A DNA stretch of 64,000 nucleotides from NCBI GenBank assembly GCA_020638795.1, contig JACKHW010000001.1:186001-250000 (forward strand). Reading direction: 5' to 3'. Below are positions 34,757-43,638 of the stretch, piece by piece. How positions within the stretch are numbered: position 1 is the stretch's first letter; each line of letters opens with the position of its first letter. The notes below the pieces were generated by a model. It was not told the origin of the DNA and did not search any database. It saw nothing but the letters and a program-made list of their open reading frames with translations. Origin of the DNA: Planctomycetota bacterium. GTDB taxonomy: Bacteria > Planctomycetota > UBA1135 > GCA-002748355. Made by a program: the position numbers and the translations under genes.

Positions 34757-36523
34757 TCACTTCGATTCTGGCGCCGCATCGCCCTCGTGACCGGCGATTC
34801 GGCGCATGAGCCGAGCGATCAGTAGCTCTTGATCGTCCGGCGAGAGCTTCCGGATGAGGGAATTCGGTCCGGGATCGAAGCGCAGGCGGAGCCGACCCGG
34901 GGCGAGCCGCGGACGGTTGCCTTCGAGCAGCGGTCCGAGCCACAACCGATCGCCCATGCGGAGTCGGATTCCCACGCTGCCGTCGACGAGTTCGCTGTCC
35001 GCGACGGTGACGACGTCGGCGAGCTCGAGCGGCGGCCCGCGGAGTTCGAATCGATCCGCCCGCGCATCCGCCGTGTTCGGCACCAGCAAGATCCGCGCGA
35101 AGACTGGGAGGGATCGCGCCGTGCGAGCCAGATCGTCTCCGAGCGGATCGAGGTTCGGTGGAGCTTGCACGGGTGCCAAATCCGCCGGCCTCGCCTGTGC
35201 TGCAGCCCGTGCTGTGCGAAAAAGCGCGGTCCGGACCCACGTCGTGAGGAGCAGTTGCGCAGTCCCCGTGTGCTCGTGGAGGCCCAGGATCTCGAGGTGC
35301 ACGTGATTGCCCTTCGGGAGGCCGAGGGCGCGCCACGCCGGGGCCGAACTCCGCCAGCCCCAAGCGTCTTCGCCATTGCCGTACGCCATGAGGGATCGCG
35401 TCGTAGGGTCGACGTGATACGAGCCGATCCAGACCGAGAGCGTGTCTGCACCTCGCTGGACGTCGACGCGCCAGGCGATCGAGCGGTCCCGTAGCGATTC
35501 GACGCGGCGTGCGAGCCGGTGTGGAGGGCGCACTTTCGTGCCGTGAGGCCATGCGAGTGGTCGACCATCTGTGCTCACGAGCGCTCCGCAGTCGAGGGCA
35601 TCATGGTCGTCGAGTCCTCCGCGACTCGGCAGGTCATCCAGTCGAAAGCACTCGCGCGCGTCGCCATGGGCCCTCGGCAGAGGCCAGCACAGCCCATCGA
35701 GGAAGTCCGCGAGTAGCGCCTCGTAAATCGCCTCGCGACGACCCGTGTCGCGGATCTGCGTGTGCAAGCCGAGTCCGGCAGGTGCACGCTCGCGGCTGTG
35801 CCATACACGAGGGGGACGTGTGTCGCGTTGCTGCGCGCCCGCGAGCAGCGCGCTCCGGCCGCGCCGCGTCGGCCCCGGGTCCGTGGTCCGGGCTGCTGAG
35901 GCCTCGACGAACCTCGCCGCGAGCGGCCCCGACACGAACGCCGCGCGCAGGTCCGCGTTTGGCAACAGCTCGTCGAGGTTGTCGAAGTGCAGGACCAGCG
36001 ATCGGCCGCGCTCGTGGCCGCGTGCCACCAGTGCACGTTCGATCGGGTCGCCGTTTTCGGGTGCGATGCGGCTCGACGCCAGACGGACTTGGAGATCGAA
36101 GCACGCTCTTGGCAGCAAGCCTTCGGCGACGCGTGGCTCGAGGCGAAGGATGCCGCGGGTCTCGCCGCCCGAGTCCGACAGCTGCAAACCCCGGAAGGGC
36201 AGCCCGCGAGCGTGATTCTCGGTGTTCGGGATAGCGATCTCGGCGCGTGTTTCGAACAGCCGTGCGCCGACCGCCAGGGTCGCTCCGTCGCGCGCGTGGT
36301 CCGCGGGGCTTTGGAGCCAGATCGTGTCCGTGCGCGTTTCGAAGGGCCATTCCACGCACTCGAGCAAGTCGAGCAGGAGGGCCAGTTGTCGAGATGACGG
36401 GCGCAAGGTGCGTGCCTGGCTCTCCTGCCGGGACTCCATGCCCAGTACTTGCGATGCCAACACTGGAGCCACGCTCATGTGGAACCCCACGGCAACCGCA
36501 AGGAAAAGCAATCGGAGGGTCAC
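34757..36523 (-). CDS. Exported protein of about 588 residues, unknown
   Basis: GTG 36523 gives a short signal peptide (TLRLLFLAVAVGFHMSVAPV, cleavage near LAS). The frame is open further upstream into the antisense of the isomerase gene, so a longer N-terminus cannot be excluded. The mature protein looks beta-rich and is Arg-rich for a secreted protein. Recognisable stretches are few: LPKGNHVHLEILGLHEHTG, VDVQRGADTLSVWIGSYH and GRLRLRFDPGPNSLIRKLSP. No catalytic motif or family was recognised. It is divergent from the GmhA-like gene, with 132 bp between. Confidence 0.65.
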   Translation of the reverse strand: MTLRLLFLAVAVGFHMSVAPVLASQVLGMESRQESQARTLRPSSRQLALLLDLLECVEWPFETRTDTIWLQSPADHARDGATLAVGARLFETRAEIAIPNTENHARGLPFRGLQLSDSGGETRGILRLEPRVAEGLLPRACFDLQVRLASSRIAPENGDPIERALVARGHERGRSLVLHFDNLDELLPNADLRAAFVSGPLAARFVEASAARTTDPGPTRRGRSALLAGAQQRDTRPPRVWHSRERAPAGLGLHTQIRDTGRREAIYEALLADFLDGLCWPLPRAHGDARECFRLDDLPSRGGLDDHDALDCGALVSTDGRPLAWPHGTKVRPPHRLARRVESLRDRSIAWRVDVQRGADTLSVWIGSYHVDPTTRSLMAYGNGEDAWGWRSSAPAWRALGLPKGNHVHLEILGLHEHTGTAQLLLTTWVRTALFRTARAAAQARPADLAPVQAPPNLDPLGDDLARTARSLPVFARILLVPNTADARADRFELRGPPLELADVVTVADSELVDGSVGIRLRMGDRLWLGPLLEGNRPRLAPGRLRLRFDPGPNSLIRKLSPDDQELLIARLMRRIAGHEGDAAPESK

Positions 36524-36535
36524 CGCCGCCAGAAG

Positions 36536-36553
36536 CCCGGCCGCGAAGCCGGG
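36536..36553. promoter_or_regulatory. Palindrome in a divergent promoter region
   Basis: Arms CCCGGC/GCCGGG around CGCGAA, in the 132-bp gap between the exported protein gene and the isomerase gene. Possible shared operator; a GC palindrome of this size can also arise by chance in this genome. Confidence 0.3.
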
Positions 36554-36655
36554 TGCGTGCTCGTTGGTCGCGCGTCGGCGGCGTGGGACACGCGGTCGCG
36601 CAGGCGGTGCGCGCTCGGTCTTGCGGGTCGAGTCGTGGGGCTGAAAGATCGGGTC

Positions 36656-37231
36656 ATGGATCGGGACAGAATCGAGTCGGAGATCCGGGAGAGCCTTGCG
36701 ACCAAGCAGCGCTTCCTTGAGCAGAGTATCCCGGCTCTCGAAACCTTCTTCGCCAAGGCTCGAGCGTGTATCGACCGTGGCGGCAAACTCCTCTTCTGTG
36801 GGAACGGCGGTAGTTCGTGCGACGCCGCGCACGCGGCTGGCGAACTCGTCGGCTGGTTTCTCGAGAAGCAGCGGGGACCGATCCCTGCGATCGCGCTCGG
36901 CCACGAGGTGCCGGCTCTGACGGCCATCGCGAACGACTCGGGCTACGAGTTCGTCTTTTCGCGCCATCTCGAGGCGGTCGGGCGTGCGGGCGATCTGCTC
37001 GTCGGAATCTCGACTTCCGGTGGTTCGAAGAACGTGCTGCGCGCGATCCAGCGTGCGGGCGAACTCGGGATCGAATCGGTCGCGTGGACGGGCGAGTTGC
37101 GCGGCCCTTGCGCCGAAGCTGCCGACTTGTGGCTGCCCGTTCCGTCGACGTCGACGCCGCGCATCCAGGAGTGCCATCTCCTCATCGTGCACTTGCTCTG
37201 CGCGCATCTCGAAGAGCCGTTCGGCGGCTAG
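36656..37231 (+). CDS. gmhA: SIS-domain phosphosugar isomerase, GmhA-like
   Basis: This 191-residue protein has the size and pattern of sedoheptulose-7-phosphate isomerase, the first step of ADP-heptose synthesis. The SIS motifs are LLFCGNGGSSCDAAHAAGEL and LLVGISTSGGSKNVLRAI. The C-terminal active-site helix reads STPRIQECHLLIVHLLC, matching the QE-x2-H arrangement. The related DiaA/phosphoheptose isomerases share this fold, so substrate is inferred. It stands alone here, about 23 kb from the heptosyltransferase cluster it would feed. ATG 36656 is used; upstream frame is antisense to the divergent gene. Confidence 0.85.
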   Translation: MDRDRIESEIRESLATKQRFLEQSIPALETFFAKARACIDRGGKLLFCGNGGSSCDAAHAAGELVGWFLEKQRGPIPAIALGHEVPALTAIANDSGYEFVFSRHLEAVGRAGDLLVGISTSGGSKNVLRAIQRAGELGIESVAWTGELRGPCAEAADLWLPVPSTSTPRIQECHLLIVHLLCAHLEEPFGG

Positions 37232-37252
37232 TGGGGTGTCTCACGAGCGGCG

Positions 37253-38407
37253 TCACCGCGCGAGTTCGAGGAGTCGTTTCTCGAGCGTCTGGACGGAGGG
37301 TGGTTCGCTGCCGGGTGCCGCGCGTAGGCCGATGTTTCCCGCAGCGCCGAGGCCCGCGAACCGTGTGAGGTCGCATCGAATCCGACCGAAGGTCGACTTG
37401 CGCGGCGGCTCGACACCTTTGGCGAGGCGGCGCAACTCGTCGCGGGTTTCGTCGTCGATATCGATGCGCGTCAGTTCGAAGGCTCCCTTCCACAAGCGGC
37501 CCTGTGCGTCGAGGCGCAGGACGAGATCACCATCGCGGCACGACCGGCGTTCGAAGCCGAGACTCCACGCATGGACCGTCGGTGGGTCGGGCATCTCGAT
37601 CGCGCCGTCGAGCAGCGTCTCGGCCAGCTTCTGGAAGCGCACGATTGCCGAGCGTCGCTCGGCGCGCGGAGCGTCGATGCGATAGCCACAATCCTGTTCG
37701 AACAAGCGACGAAGCGCGTCGAACGACTCCTTGCGCGCCAGGCGCCCGAAATCGTCTCCGAAGAACGAGTCCTCGGCATCGAGTCCGCGCACGAGTACGG
37801 GCACGGCTGCGGACGCGAACTCGGGTACGGAGGCTTTCGTCTCACCGCTGCGCTTCGCCTTGTCGAAATCCAGGAGCAACGACGCGGCGAGTACCGCCAC
37901 GCGTCGATCGGGATCGTTGAGAGCCTTCTTCAGGACGCGTGGAGCATCCGAGATTCGCAGGTTGGCGATGCCGGTCAGAGCCCCACGTCGCATCTGCCAC
38001 GACCCATGATCGAGGAAGGACTCGAAGAGTTTCTGGTCGTCGCCCTTCGGCCGTTCGGCGATGGCGAGCAGAGCTTGTGGTCGCCACGCGAAGTTCGCAT
38101 CGGCGACCCAACTGGCGAGAGCGGTGCGCAACACAGCGTCGTCGAGCCGGCCGAGTAGGACGACGAGTTCGGCGCTGAGTGCGTTGTTGCCTTCTTTTTC
38201 CGCAAAACGAAGGACGGCCGCCGCGGCGCGCTCGCCGCCTTTCGCGACGCGCTTGGCTGCTTGGAGCCGAATCAGCGGGTTGTTCCCACACGCGTCGCGC
38301 ACGCGCTTGTCGAAGTCGTCGTTGGATTGGGCAACCGCGAGGTTGCTCGCACCACTGGCGACGAGCAAAAATGCGAGGCTCATGGCGGGCCGCTTCGCAT
38401 GCGTCAT
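37253..38407 (-). CDS. Exported HEAT-like repeat protein
   Basis: This 384-residue protein has a signal peptide (KRPAMSLAFLLVASGASNLA, then VAQS). About residues 30-230 are helical repeats resembling HEAT/PBS-lyase repeats (ALLAIAERPKGDDQKLFESF, RRGALTGIANLRISDAPRVL, RRVAVLAASLLLDFDKA). The C-terminal 120 residues are mixed alpha/beta with no match recognised. It is the second exported solenoid in the window. It converges with the isomerase gene (21-bp gap) and lies 41 bp after a DUF3299-like gene on the same strand. Confidence 0.75.
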   Translation of the reverse strand: MTHAKRPAMSLAFLLVASGASNLAVAQSNDDFDKRVRDACGNNPLIRLQAAKRVAKGGERAAAAVLRFAEKEGNNALSAELVVLLGRLDDAVLRTALASWVADANFAWRPQALLAIAERPKGDDQKLFESFLDHGSWQMRRGALTGIANLRISDAPRVLKKALNDPDRRVAVLAASLLLDFDKAKRSGETKASVPEFASAAVPVLVRGLDAEDSFFGDDFGRLARKESFDALRRLFEQDCGYRIDAPRAERRSAIVRFQKLAETLLDGAIEMPDPPTVHAWSLGFERRSCRDGDLVLRLDAQGRLWKGAFELTRIDIDDETRDELRRLAKGVEPPRKSTFGRIRCDLTRFAGLGAAGNIGLRAAPGSEPPSVQTLEKRLLELAR

Positions 38408-38448
38408 GGCTCTTGCGCCTCTTCGCAGGGTTCGTTCGGGCGATCGGT

Positions 38449-38868
38449 TCAGTCGATCCGTGTCACCGCGAGTCGGTAGATCGAGGTGACGTAGTCCCCC
38501 TCGCGCACTTCGCCGACCTCGAGCTTGCCAACGACTCGTACCGGACGGCCATCGTTCGCGAACGACTTCCCCTCGGGCATCGTGCACACGATGTACTCGT
38601 TCATGCGCGGAAGGCCGGCGCAGTCACAGTTCTGGTCGATGAGCCAGAACGCGGTGATTTGTTCGTCACTGCCGTCGAGGCTGCGTACGAAGCCTTGGAT
38701 GCCGATGGTCTTGCCGTGGAGCTTCTGGACCTTCGAGGGAAGCGCCGCACCTTCCTGCCATTCGAAGCCCGACAGAGTCTGATAGTCGACGGGGACGACG
38801 ACGTCGTCGATCGCCGTGAAACTCAGGGCGAGGGGAAGCGCCAGCAGGGGAAGTCGGAAAGCTCGCAT
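38449..38868 (-). CDS. Small exported protein, DUF3299-like
   Basis: This 139-residue protein has a signal peptide (MRAFRLPLLALPLALSFTA). The mature part reads SKVQKLHGKTIGIQGFVRSL, then FWLIDQNCDCAGLPRMNEYI and GRPVRVVGKLEVGEVREGDY. This order resembles DUF3299 proteins: a GK-x-V-x-I-x-GF strand, a Cys-containing loop, and a metal/thiol-type C-D-C. DUF3299 proteins often accompany copper or respiratory genes; here the cco operon ends 70 bp upstream on the same strand, which fits. Function is unproven. Confidence 0.7.
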   Translation of the reverse strand: MRAFRLPLLALPLALSFTAIDDVVVPVDYQTLSGFEWQEGAALPSKVQKLHGKTIGIQGFVRSLDGSDEQITAFWLIDQNCDCAGLPRMNEYIVCTMPEGKSFANDGRPVRVVGKLEVGEVREGDYVTSIYRLAVTRID

Positions 38869-38935
38869 CGCATCCAAGTGTATCGGCTCCCCGCCGGCTT
38901 TGCCAAAGAGGCAGCTATTCCGGTTTCCCGCGGGC

Positions 38936-39070
38936 TCAACGCGACTCGGTCGGCAACAAATCCGGGGGATTCAGCGTCGCGATGACGAGAAAGGCGAGGC
39001 TGAGCACGACCAAGAACCCGAGGCCGAACACGATGAGGAGCCAGGGACGGCGGCGGATCGCGTTGATCAT
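38936..39070 (-). CDS. 44-residue single-span membrane protein at the ccoH position
   Basis: This short frame encodes MINAIRRRPWLLIVFGLG, a hydrophobic stretch, then IATLNPPDLLPTESR. One membrane helix is preceded by three arginines. The ATG overlaps the ccoG stop as ATGA, so translation is probably coupled. CcoH/FixH, the usual product after CcoG, is a single-span protein of about 150 residues with a similar N-terminal RxPW-hydrophobic start, and no other ccoH is present. It may therefore be a minimal or truncated CcoH. Because it is so short, coding status rests on the coupling and composition. Confidence 0.6.
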   Translation of the reverse strand: MINAIRRRPWLLIVFGLGFLVVLSLAFLVIATLNPPDLLPTESR

Positions 39071-40458
39071 CGTTTGCCTCCGATGAGTTCTTGGCGGACC
39101 GTACGCGGGGCCTCGCCGTCGTCGATCGTGATCTCGAACTGTTGGTCTCGGGCGATTTCGCTGGCCTCGAACCCAGCGAAAATCGGTGTCCGCACGTCTC
39201 CGAAACCCTCGAGATCGACGTGCGGAATCGGTTGCGTGACCTCGACGCCGGGAATCGGCGTGATTCGAATATCGAACGACTTCTTCTCTGCGGCCTTGTT
39301 GACGACGTGGAGCATGAACGCGTTTTGAACCTTGTTTCCGACGCGCGTGATCGGCGTGCCCTGCTGACGGAGCAGCTTGGCCTCGAACGACTTCCGAGTC
39401 GAGACCGCGGTGATGAACGCGCCGAGCAACACGATCCAGACGATGCCGTAGAGAACCGTGCGTGGACGAACCACGCGGCGCGCTTCGCCATGGATCTCGC
39501 TATGCGATGCGAAGCGCACGAGGCCCTTCGGCTGGCCGATTTTCTCCATGACCGCGTCGCACGCGTCGATGCAGTTGGTGCATCCGACGCACTCGAGCTG
39601 CGTGCCATTGCGGATGTCGATCCCCGTCGGGCAGACCGCTACGCAGTGCTTGCAGTCGACGCACGCACCTCGATCCTTGTCCGAGAAGCGTCCACGCGGT
39701 TCGCCGCGCACGTCATCGTAGGCGACCTGCACCGTGTCCTTGTCGTAGAGCACGCTCTGCAAGCGACCATAGGGGCAGATCACGATGCAGAGCTGTTCGC
39801 GGAACCACGCGAAGTTGAAGTAGATGATCGCGGTCGCGAGGAGGATGAACGTGAATGCCGCGGGGTGCACCGAGGGCGGGCTCGTGATCGCTTCGAGCAA
39901 CGTCCGGATCGGCATGAAGTACGACAAGAACGTGTGCGACAACACGAGTGAGATCGCGAGCCACGTCAGCCATTTCCCGAAGCGGCGGAGCGTCTTGTTG
40001 AGGTTCCACTTGCTGGCAGCGAGGGCGCGGCGTTGCACGTGGTTGCCGTCGAAAATTCGTTCGACACGACGGTAGACGCCTTCGAGGAAGACTGTCTGTG
40101 GGCAGCCGAAACCGCACCACGCTCGACCGTAGGTCGCGCTCACGATGATCAGGCCGAGCCCGACGCCGAGCACGACGAACACCATCATCCAGAAGTCCTG
40201 GGCGTTGAACGTCGCACCGAAGAGAAAGAACTGCCGCTTCGGAATGTCGATCAGGATCGCCGGGTGGCCGTGGATCCGGATCCAGGGGATCGCGAGGTAG
40301 ATCGCGATCAAGAGAACCCAGATCCGGTGTTTGAATCGTTGCCACGGCCCTTTGACATCACTCGGATGGATCGTTGATCGTGATCCATCCGCGAGCAGCA
40401 TGCTCAGTTCGTCGAGGTTTGGCGCGTGTGTCTTTTGAGCTGCTGCTGGCCGCGTCAT
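39067..40458 (-). CDS. ccoG: cbb3 oxidase accessory protein CcoG/FixG/RdxA
   Basis: This 463-residue membrane protein is a copper-reducing accessory factor for cbb3 oxidase assembly. It has about five membrane helices, the GRAWCGFGCPQTVFLEGVYR signature, and a ferredoxin-like domain with two cluster motifs: CVDCKHCVAVCPTGIDI and CVGCTNCIDACDAVM. The C-terminal Ig-like domain (about 340-463) faces outward. ATG 40458 is chosen; a TTG is two codons upstream. It is placed 25 bp after ccoP and overlaps the next small gene. Confidence 0.94.
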   Translation of the reverse strand: MTRPAAAQKTHAPNLDELSMLLADGSRSTIHPSDVKGPWQRFKHRIWVLLIAIYLAIPWIRIHGHPAILIDIPKRQFFLFGATFNAQDFWMMVFVVLGVGLGLIIVSATYGRAWCGFGCPQTVFLEGVYRRVERIFDGNHVQRRALAASKWNLNKTLRRFGKWLTWLAISLVLSHTFLSYFMPIRTLLEAITSPPSVHPAAFTFILLATAIIYFNFAWFREQLCIVICPYGRLQSVLYDKDTVQVAYDDVRGEPRGRFSDKDRGACVDCKHCVAVCPTGIDIRNGTQLECVGCTNCIDACDAVMEKIGQPKGLVRFASHSEIHGEARRVVRPRTVLYGIVWIVLLGAFITAVSTRKSFEAKLLRQQGTPITRVGNKVQNAFMLHVVNKAAEKKSFDIRITPIPGVEVTQPIPHVDLEGFGDVRTPIFAGFEASEIARDQQFEITIDDGEAPRTVRQELIGGKR

Positions 40459-40483
40459 GGGCAAGGCGCCGGCGTGTGCCGGT

Positions 40484-41053
40484 TCAGTTGTCGTAGGCTT
40501 CGCCCTGAGGCTCCTTGCCGCCAGGTACGTTGGTGTTCTTGATCGTCAGGATGTAGGCGACGAGATCGGTGACGAGTTTCGGGCCGAGGACGTCCTTCCA
40601 GGCAGCCATCCCCTTCTCGACGACGCCGTCTTCGATCGTCTTCTTGATTTCCATCGGCGTGTTGCCGTGCAACCAGTATTTGTCGGTCAAGTTCGGACCG
40701 ATTCCACCGCCGCCGTTCGCCGTGTGACACTGTGCGCACGTCTTGACGAACTCCGCCTTGCCCGCCGCGACGCGGCTCTCGAGTTTCGTCAACTCGAGAA
40801 GGGTCTCGTTGGAGATCGGCCCGAGCTTCTTGGCAATGCGTTCGTCATCGGCTTGCACCGCGAGCGCGAAGCGCTCCCTGGAGCTGAGACCGCTCCGGAG
40901 CACCTCGTAGTGGACCCAGTAGCCGACACTGAACAGCACGGCGAGATACAGAGTCCACAGCCACCACTTCGGCAAGTGGTTGTCGAACTCACGAATGCCA
41001 TCGAACTCGTGCGCGCGCAGTTTGTCCGAATTCGTCATGTCGGCGCTGGTCAT
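40484..41053 (-). CDS. ccoP: cbb3 oxidase subunit III CcoP, mono-haem
   Basis: This 189-residue protein has an N-terminal region (GIREFDNHLPKWWLWTLYLA) typical of CcoP, one membrane helix, and a single cytochrome c domain with CAQCH (C106-H110) and candidate distal Met in KGMAAWKDVL. Classical CcoP carries two CxxCH sites; only one is present here. The subunit relays electrons from soluble cytochrome c to CcoO. Its ATG overlaps the ccoQ stop (ATGA). Confidence 0.92.
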   Translation of the reverse strand: MTSADMTNSDKLRAHEFDGIREFDNHLPKWWLWTLYLAVLFSVGYWVHYEVLRSGLSSRERFALAVQADDERIAKKLGPISNETLLELTKLESRVAAGKAEFVKTCAQCHTANGGGGIGPNLTDKYWLHGNTPMEIKKTIEDGVVEKGMAAWKDVLGPKLVTDLVAYILTIKNTNVPGGKEPQGEAYDN

Positions 41054-41274
41054 CGCAGCTCCTCCTTCGTCGTGTTTGTGTTCGTATCGCGATGGGAGTC
41101 GAAACCGTCATGGGGCCGCCCTTCGAGCGGCATCTGTGCCATGAGGTCGTAGTGGCTCTTGCGCTTCTTGGAAAAGGTCCAGCAGGCGACTCCCACGAAG
41201 ACCCCGATGAAGAGGAACAACGTGACGAGCGGCAAGCTCATGAAGTCCGCGGAGGAAAAGAGATCTTTCCACAT
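41050..41274 (-). CDS. ccoQ: CcoQ-like small subunit
   Basis: This 74-residue protein has one membrane helix (LPLVTLFLFIGVFVGVACWTF) followed by KKRKSHYDLMAQMPLEG, the typical CcoQ/FixQ arrangement of helix, basic cluster and acidic tail. CcoQ stabilises the CcoP-CcoNO interaction. It lies 12 bp after ccoNO and overlaps ccoP by 4 nt. Confidence 0.85.
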   Translation of the reverse strand: MWKDLFSSADFMSLPLVTLFLFIGVFVGVACWTFSKKRKSHYDLMAQMPLEGRPHDGFDSHRDTNTNTTKEELR

Positions 41275-41286
41275 GTCTCGTCCTCC

Positions 41287-43638
41287 TCAGTCTCCCTTGC
41301 GTTCGCCGTTCGTGGCTGCTGGAGCCGCGATCGTCGTGGAAGGTTTCTCGTTTTTCCCGAGGCGCAGGAGATAGCCGATCAGGGCGACGAGCTTCGAGTC
41401 CTCATCGACATCGACGCCGTAGTCCGTGAGCTCCTTCACGATGACGCCCGCTTGTTCGCGGTACTTCTGCTCCGCGAGCTCGAACTCTTCCTTCTCGTAC
41501 GGCACCCCGAGTGCGCGCATGATCTTGAGTTTGTGCTTCGTCTTGGCGGGATCGATCTTGTCGGTCAGCAGCCAGGGGTACTTCGGCATGATCGAGCCTT
41601 CGGACATACGCCGTGGATCGAGCATGTGCTCGTAGTGCCACGTGGCGCCGTACTTCTGTCCGACACGTGCGAGGTCCGGACCGGTGCGCTTGGAACCCCA
41701 CTGGAACGGGTGGTCCCACATCGACTCTTCGATGCGCGACGGATCGCCGTACCGCTTCTTCTCCGACAAGAACGGTCGGATCATCTGCGAGTGGCAGACA
41801 TAGCAACCTTCGGAGACGTAGACGTCGCGGCCTTCGAGTTCGAGTGGCGTGTAGGGCTTGACCGCGACCTTGCCGGCGTCGGTCATCGGCACTTCGCGCG
41901 TCATGAGCAAGCCGGGCAGCAATTCGACCACACCGCCGGCGATGATCGCGAGACCGACGAGGACCGAGAACGCGAGCGGACGGCGCTCGATGTAGTCGTG
42001 CCATCGAAACTCTTCTCGCTGTGCAGATTGGTAGCGCAACCAAGCCAAGACACAAATGAAGACCAACGCCGCGAGGGCGACGGCTGCCACGATGACGTTG
42101 TTGCGCCAGAGGAACAGCGTGGCGACCAAGCCCAGGAATGACAGGAGGACGGGGCGGGAGAAGATCAAGCGCACGCTGGAGGGAGCGTCGACCTTCTCGA
42201 GCACCGTGACCTCGGCTTCGGCATCGACGGGCTTCTTGCCGGCGACGGTCTTCCAGAGGTTCCACATCATCAGGATCCAACCGACGATGTAGAGCGCGCC
42301 ACCGAGAGCACGCAGGTGATACATCGGGATGACGGCATCGATGATCGTTGCCCAGTCACGGTACTCGAGGGCACCGTCGGCGTTCTCGGCACGCCACATC
42401 AGGCCGTGCGTGACGCCGCTGATCCACATCGACACGATGTAGATGAGGATGCCGAAGGTGCCGAGCCAGAAGTGAACGTCCGCGAGCTTCGAGCTATGCA
42501 GCTTCGTGCCGTAGAGCTTCGGGACGAGCCAGTAGAACAAGCCCGCCGCCATGAAGCCGTTCCAGCCGAGCGCGCCACCGTGAACGTGTCCGATGATCCA
42601 GTCGGTGTAGTGACCGAGTGCGCTGACGCTCTTGATCGAAAGCAGCGGGCCTTCGAAGGTCGCCATGCCGTAGAACGTCACGCCCGCGACGAAGAACTTG
42701 AGCACGGGGTCGGTGCGGACCTTGTGCCATGCGCCGCGCAGCGTGAGCAGGCCGTTGAGCATGCCGCCCCAACTCGGTGCCCACAGCATCAGTGAGAAGA
42801 GCATGCCGAGGCTCTGTGCCCAATCGGGCAGCGCCGTGTAGAGGAGGTGGTGAGGGCCCGCCCAGATGTAGATGAAGATCAGCGCCCAGAAGTGGATGAT
42901 CGACAAGCGATAGCTGTAGACCGGCCGCTCCGCCGCTTTGGGCAGGTAGTAGTACATGATCCCGAGGATTGGCGTCGTCAGGAAGAACGCGACGGCGTTG
43001 TGTCCGTACCACCACTGGGTCAACGCGTCCTGTGCACCGGCGAACACGCCGTAGCTCTTCATGCCATCGAGCGGCACGGCGAGGTTGTTTACGATGTAGA
43101 GGACCGCGATCGTGATGATCGTCGCGATGTAGAACCAGATCGCGACGTAGAGGTTCTTCTCGTTCCGGACCGCGAGCGTCCAGAAGTAGTTGATCGCGAA
43201 CGCGACCCACACGAGCGCGACCATGATGTCGAGCCACCACTCGAGTTCTGCGTATTCCTTGCTCTGCGTGATGCCAAGCGGGAGCGTCAAGGCAGCGCCC
43301 AGGATGATGAGCTGCCATCCGTAGAGGTGGACGCGAGACAGCAGGTCGGACGCCATTCTCGTCTTGAGCAGTCGCTGCGACGAGTGGTAGATGCCGGCGA
43401 ACAGCATGTTCCCAACGAGGGCGAAGATGACGGCGTTCGTGTGCAGCGGCCGGATACGTCCGAACGTCAAGAACGACGTGTCGAAGTTGAGCGCCGGAAA
43501 CGCGAGTTGGAACGCGCAGAGCAAGCCGACGAGCATGCCGACGATGCCCCAGACGACTGAGAAGAGTATGAAACCCCGTACGACTGCATCGTCGTAGGTG
43601 ATCCGCTTCGTAGAAGCGGCGACAGCTGTGTCCGTCAT
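41287..43638 (-). CDS. ccoNO: Fused cbb3 oxidase subunits I and II (CcoN-CcoO)
   Basis: This 783-residue protein joins the catalytic subunit to the mono-haem cytochrome c subunit of cbb3 oxidase, which reduces O2 at high affinity. Residues about 1-470 are CcoN with 12 or more helices and haem/copper ligands (RPLHTNAVIFALVGN, QWWYGHNAVAFFLT, AGPHHLLY, DWIIGHVHGGALGWNG). A linker of about 90 residues with two helices follows. CcoO occupies about 590-783, with GCYVCHSQMIRPF and distal-Met region MSEGSIMPKYPWLL. Fused CcoNO is known from Bacteroidota and other phyla. Its ATG overlaps the ccoS stop. Confidence 0.95.
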   Translation of the reverse strand: MTDTAVAASTKRITYDDAVVRGFILFSVVWGIVGMLVGLLCAFQLAFPALNFDTSFLTFGRIRPLHTNAVIFALVGNMLFAGIYHSSQRLLKTRMASDLLSRVHLYGWQLIILGAALTLPLGITQSKEYAELEWWLDIMVALVWVAFAINYFWTLAVRNEKNLYVAIWFYIATIITIAVLYIVNNLAVPLDGMKSYGVFAGAQDALTQWWYGHNAVAFFLTTPILGIMYYYLPKAAERPVYSYRLSIIHFWALIFIYIWAGPHHLLYTALPDWAQSLGMLFSLMLWAPSWGGMLNGLLTLRGAWHKVRTDPVLKFFVAGVTFYGMATFEGPLLSIKSVSALGHYTDWIIGHVHGGALGWNGFMAAGLFYWLVPKLYGTKLHSSKLADVHFWLGTFGILIYIVSMWISGVTHGLMWRAENADGALEYRDWATIIDAVIPMYHLRALGGALYIVGWILMMWNLWKTVAGKKPVDAEAEVTVLEKVDAPSSVRLIFSRPVLLSFLGLVATLFLWRNNVIVAAVALAALVFICVLAWLRYQSAQREEFRWHDYIERRPLAFSVLVGLAIIAGGVVELLPGLLMTREVPMTDAGKVAVKPYTPLELEGRDVYVSEGCYVCHSQMIRPFLSEKKRYGDPSRIEESMWDHPFQWGSKRTGPDLARVGQKYGATWHYEHMLDPRRMSEGSIMPKYPWLLTDKIDPAKTKHKLKIMRALGVPYEKEEFELAEQKYREQAGVIVKELTDYGVDVDEDSKLVALIGYLLRLGKNEKPSTTIAAPAATNGERKGD

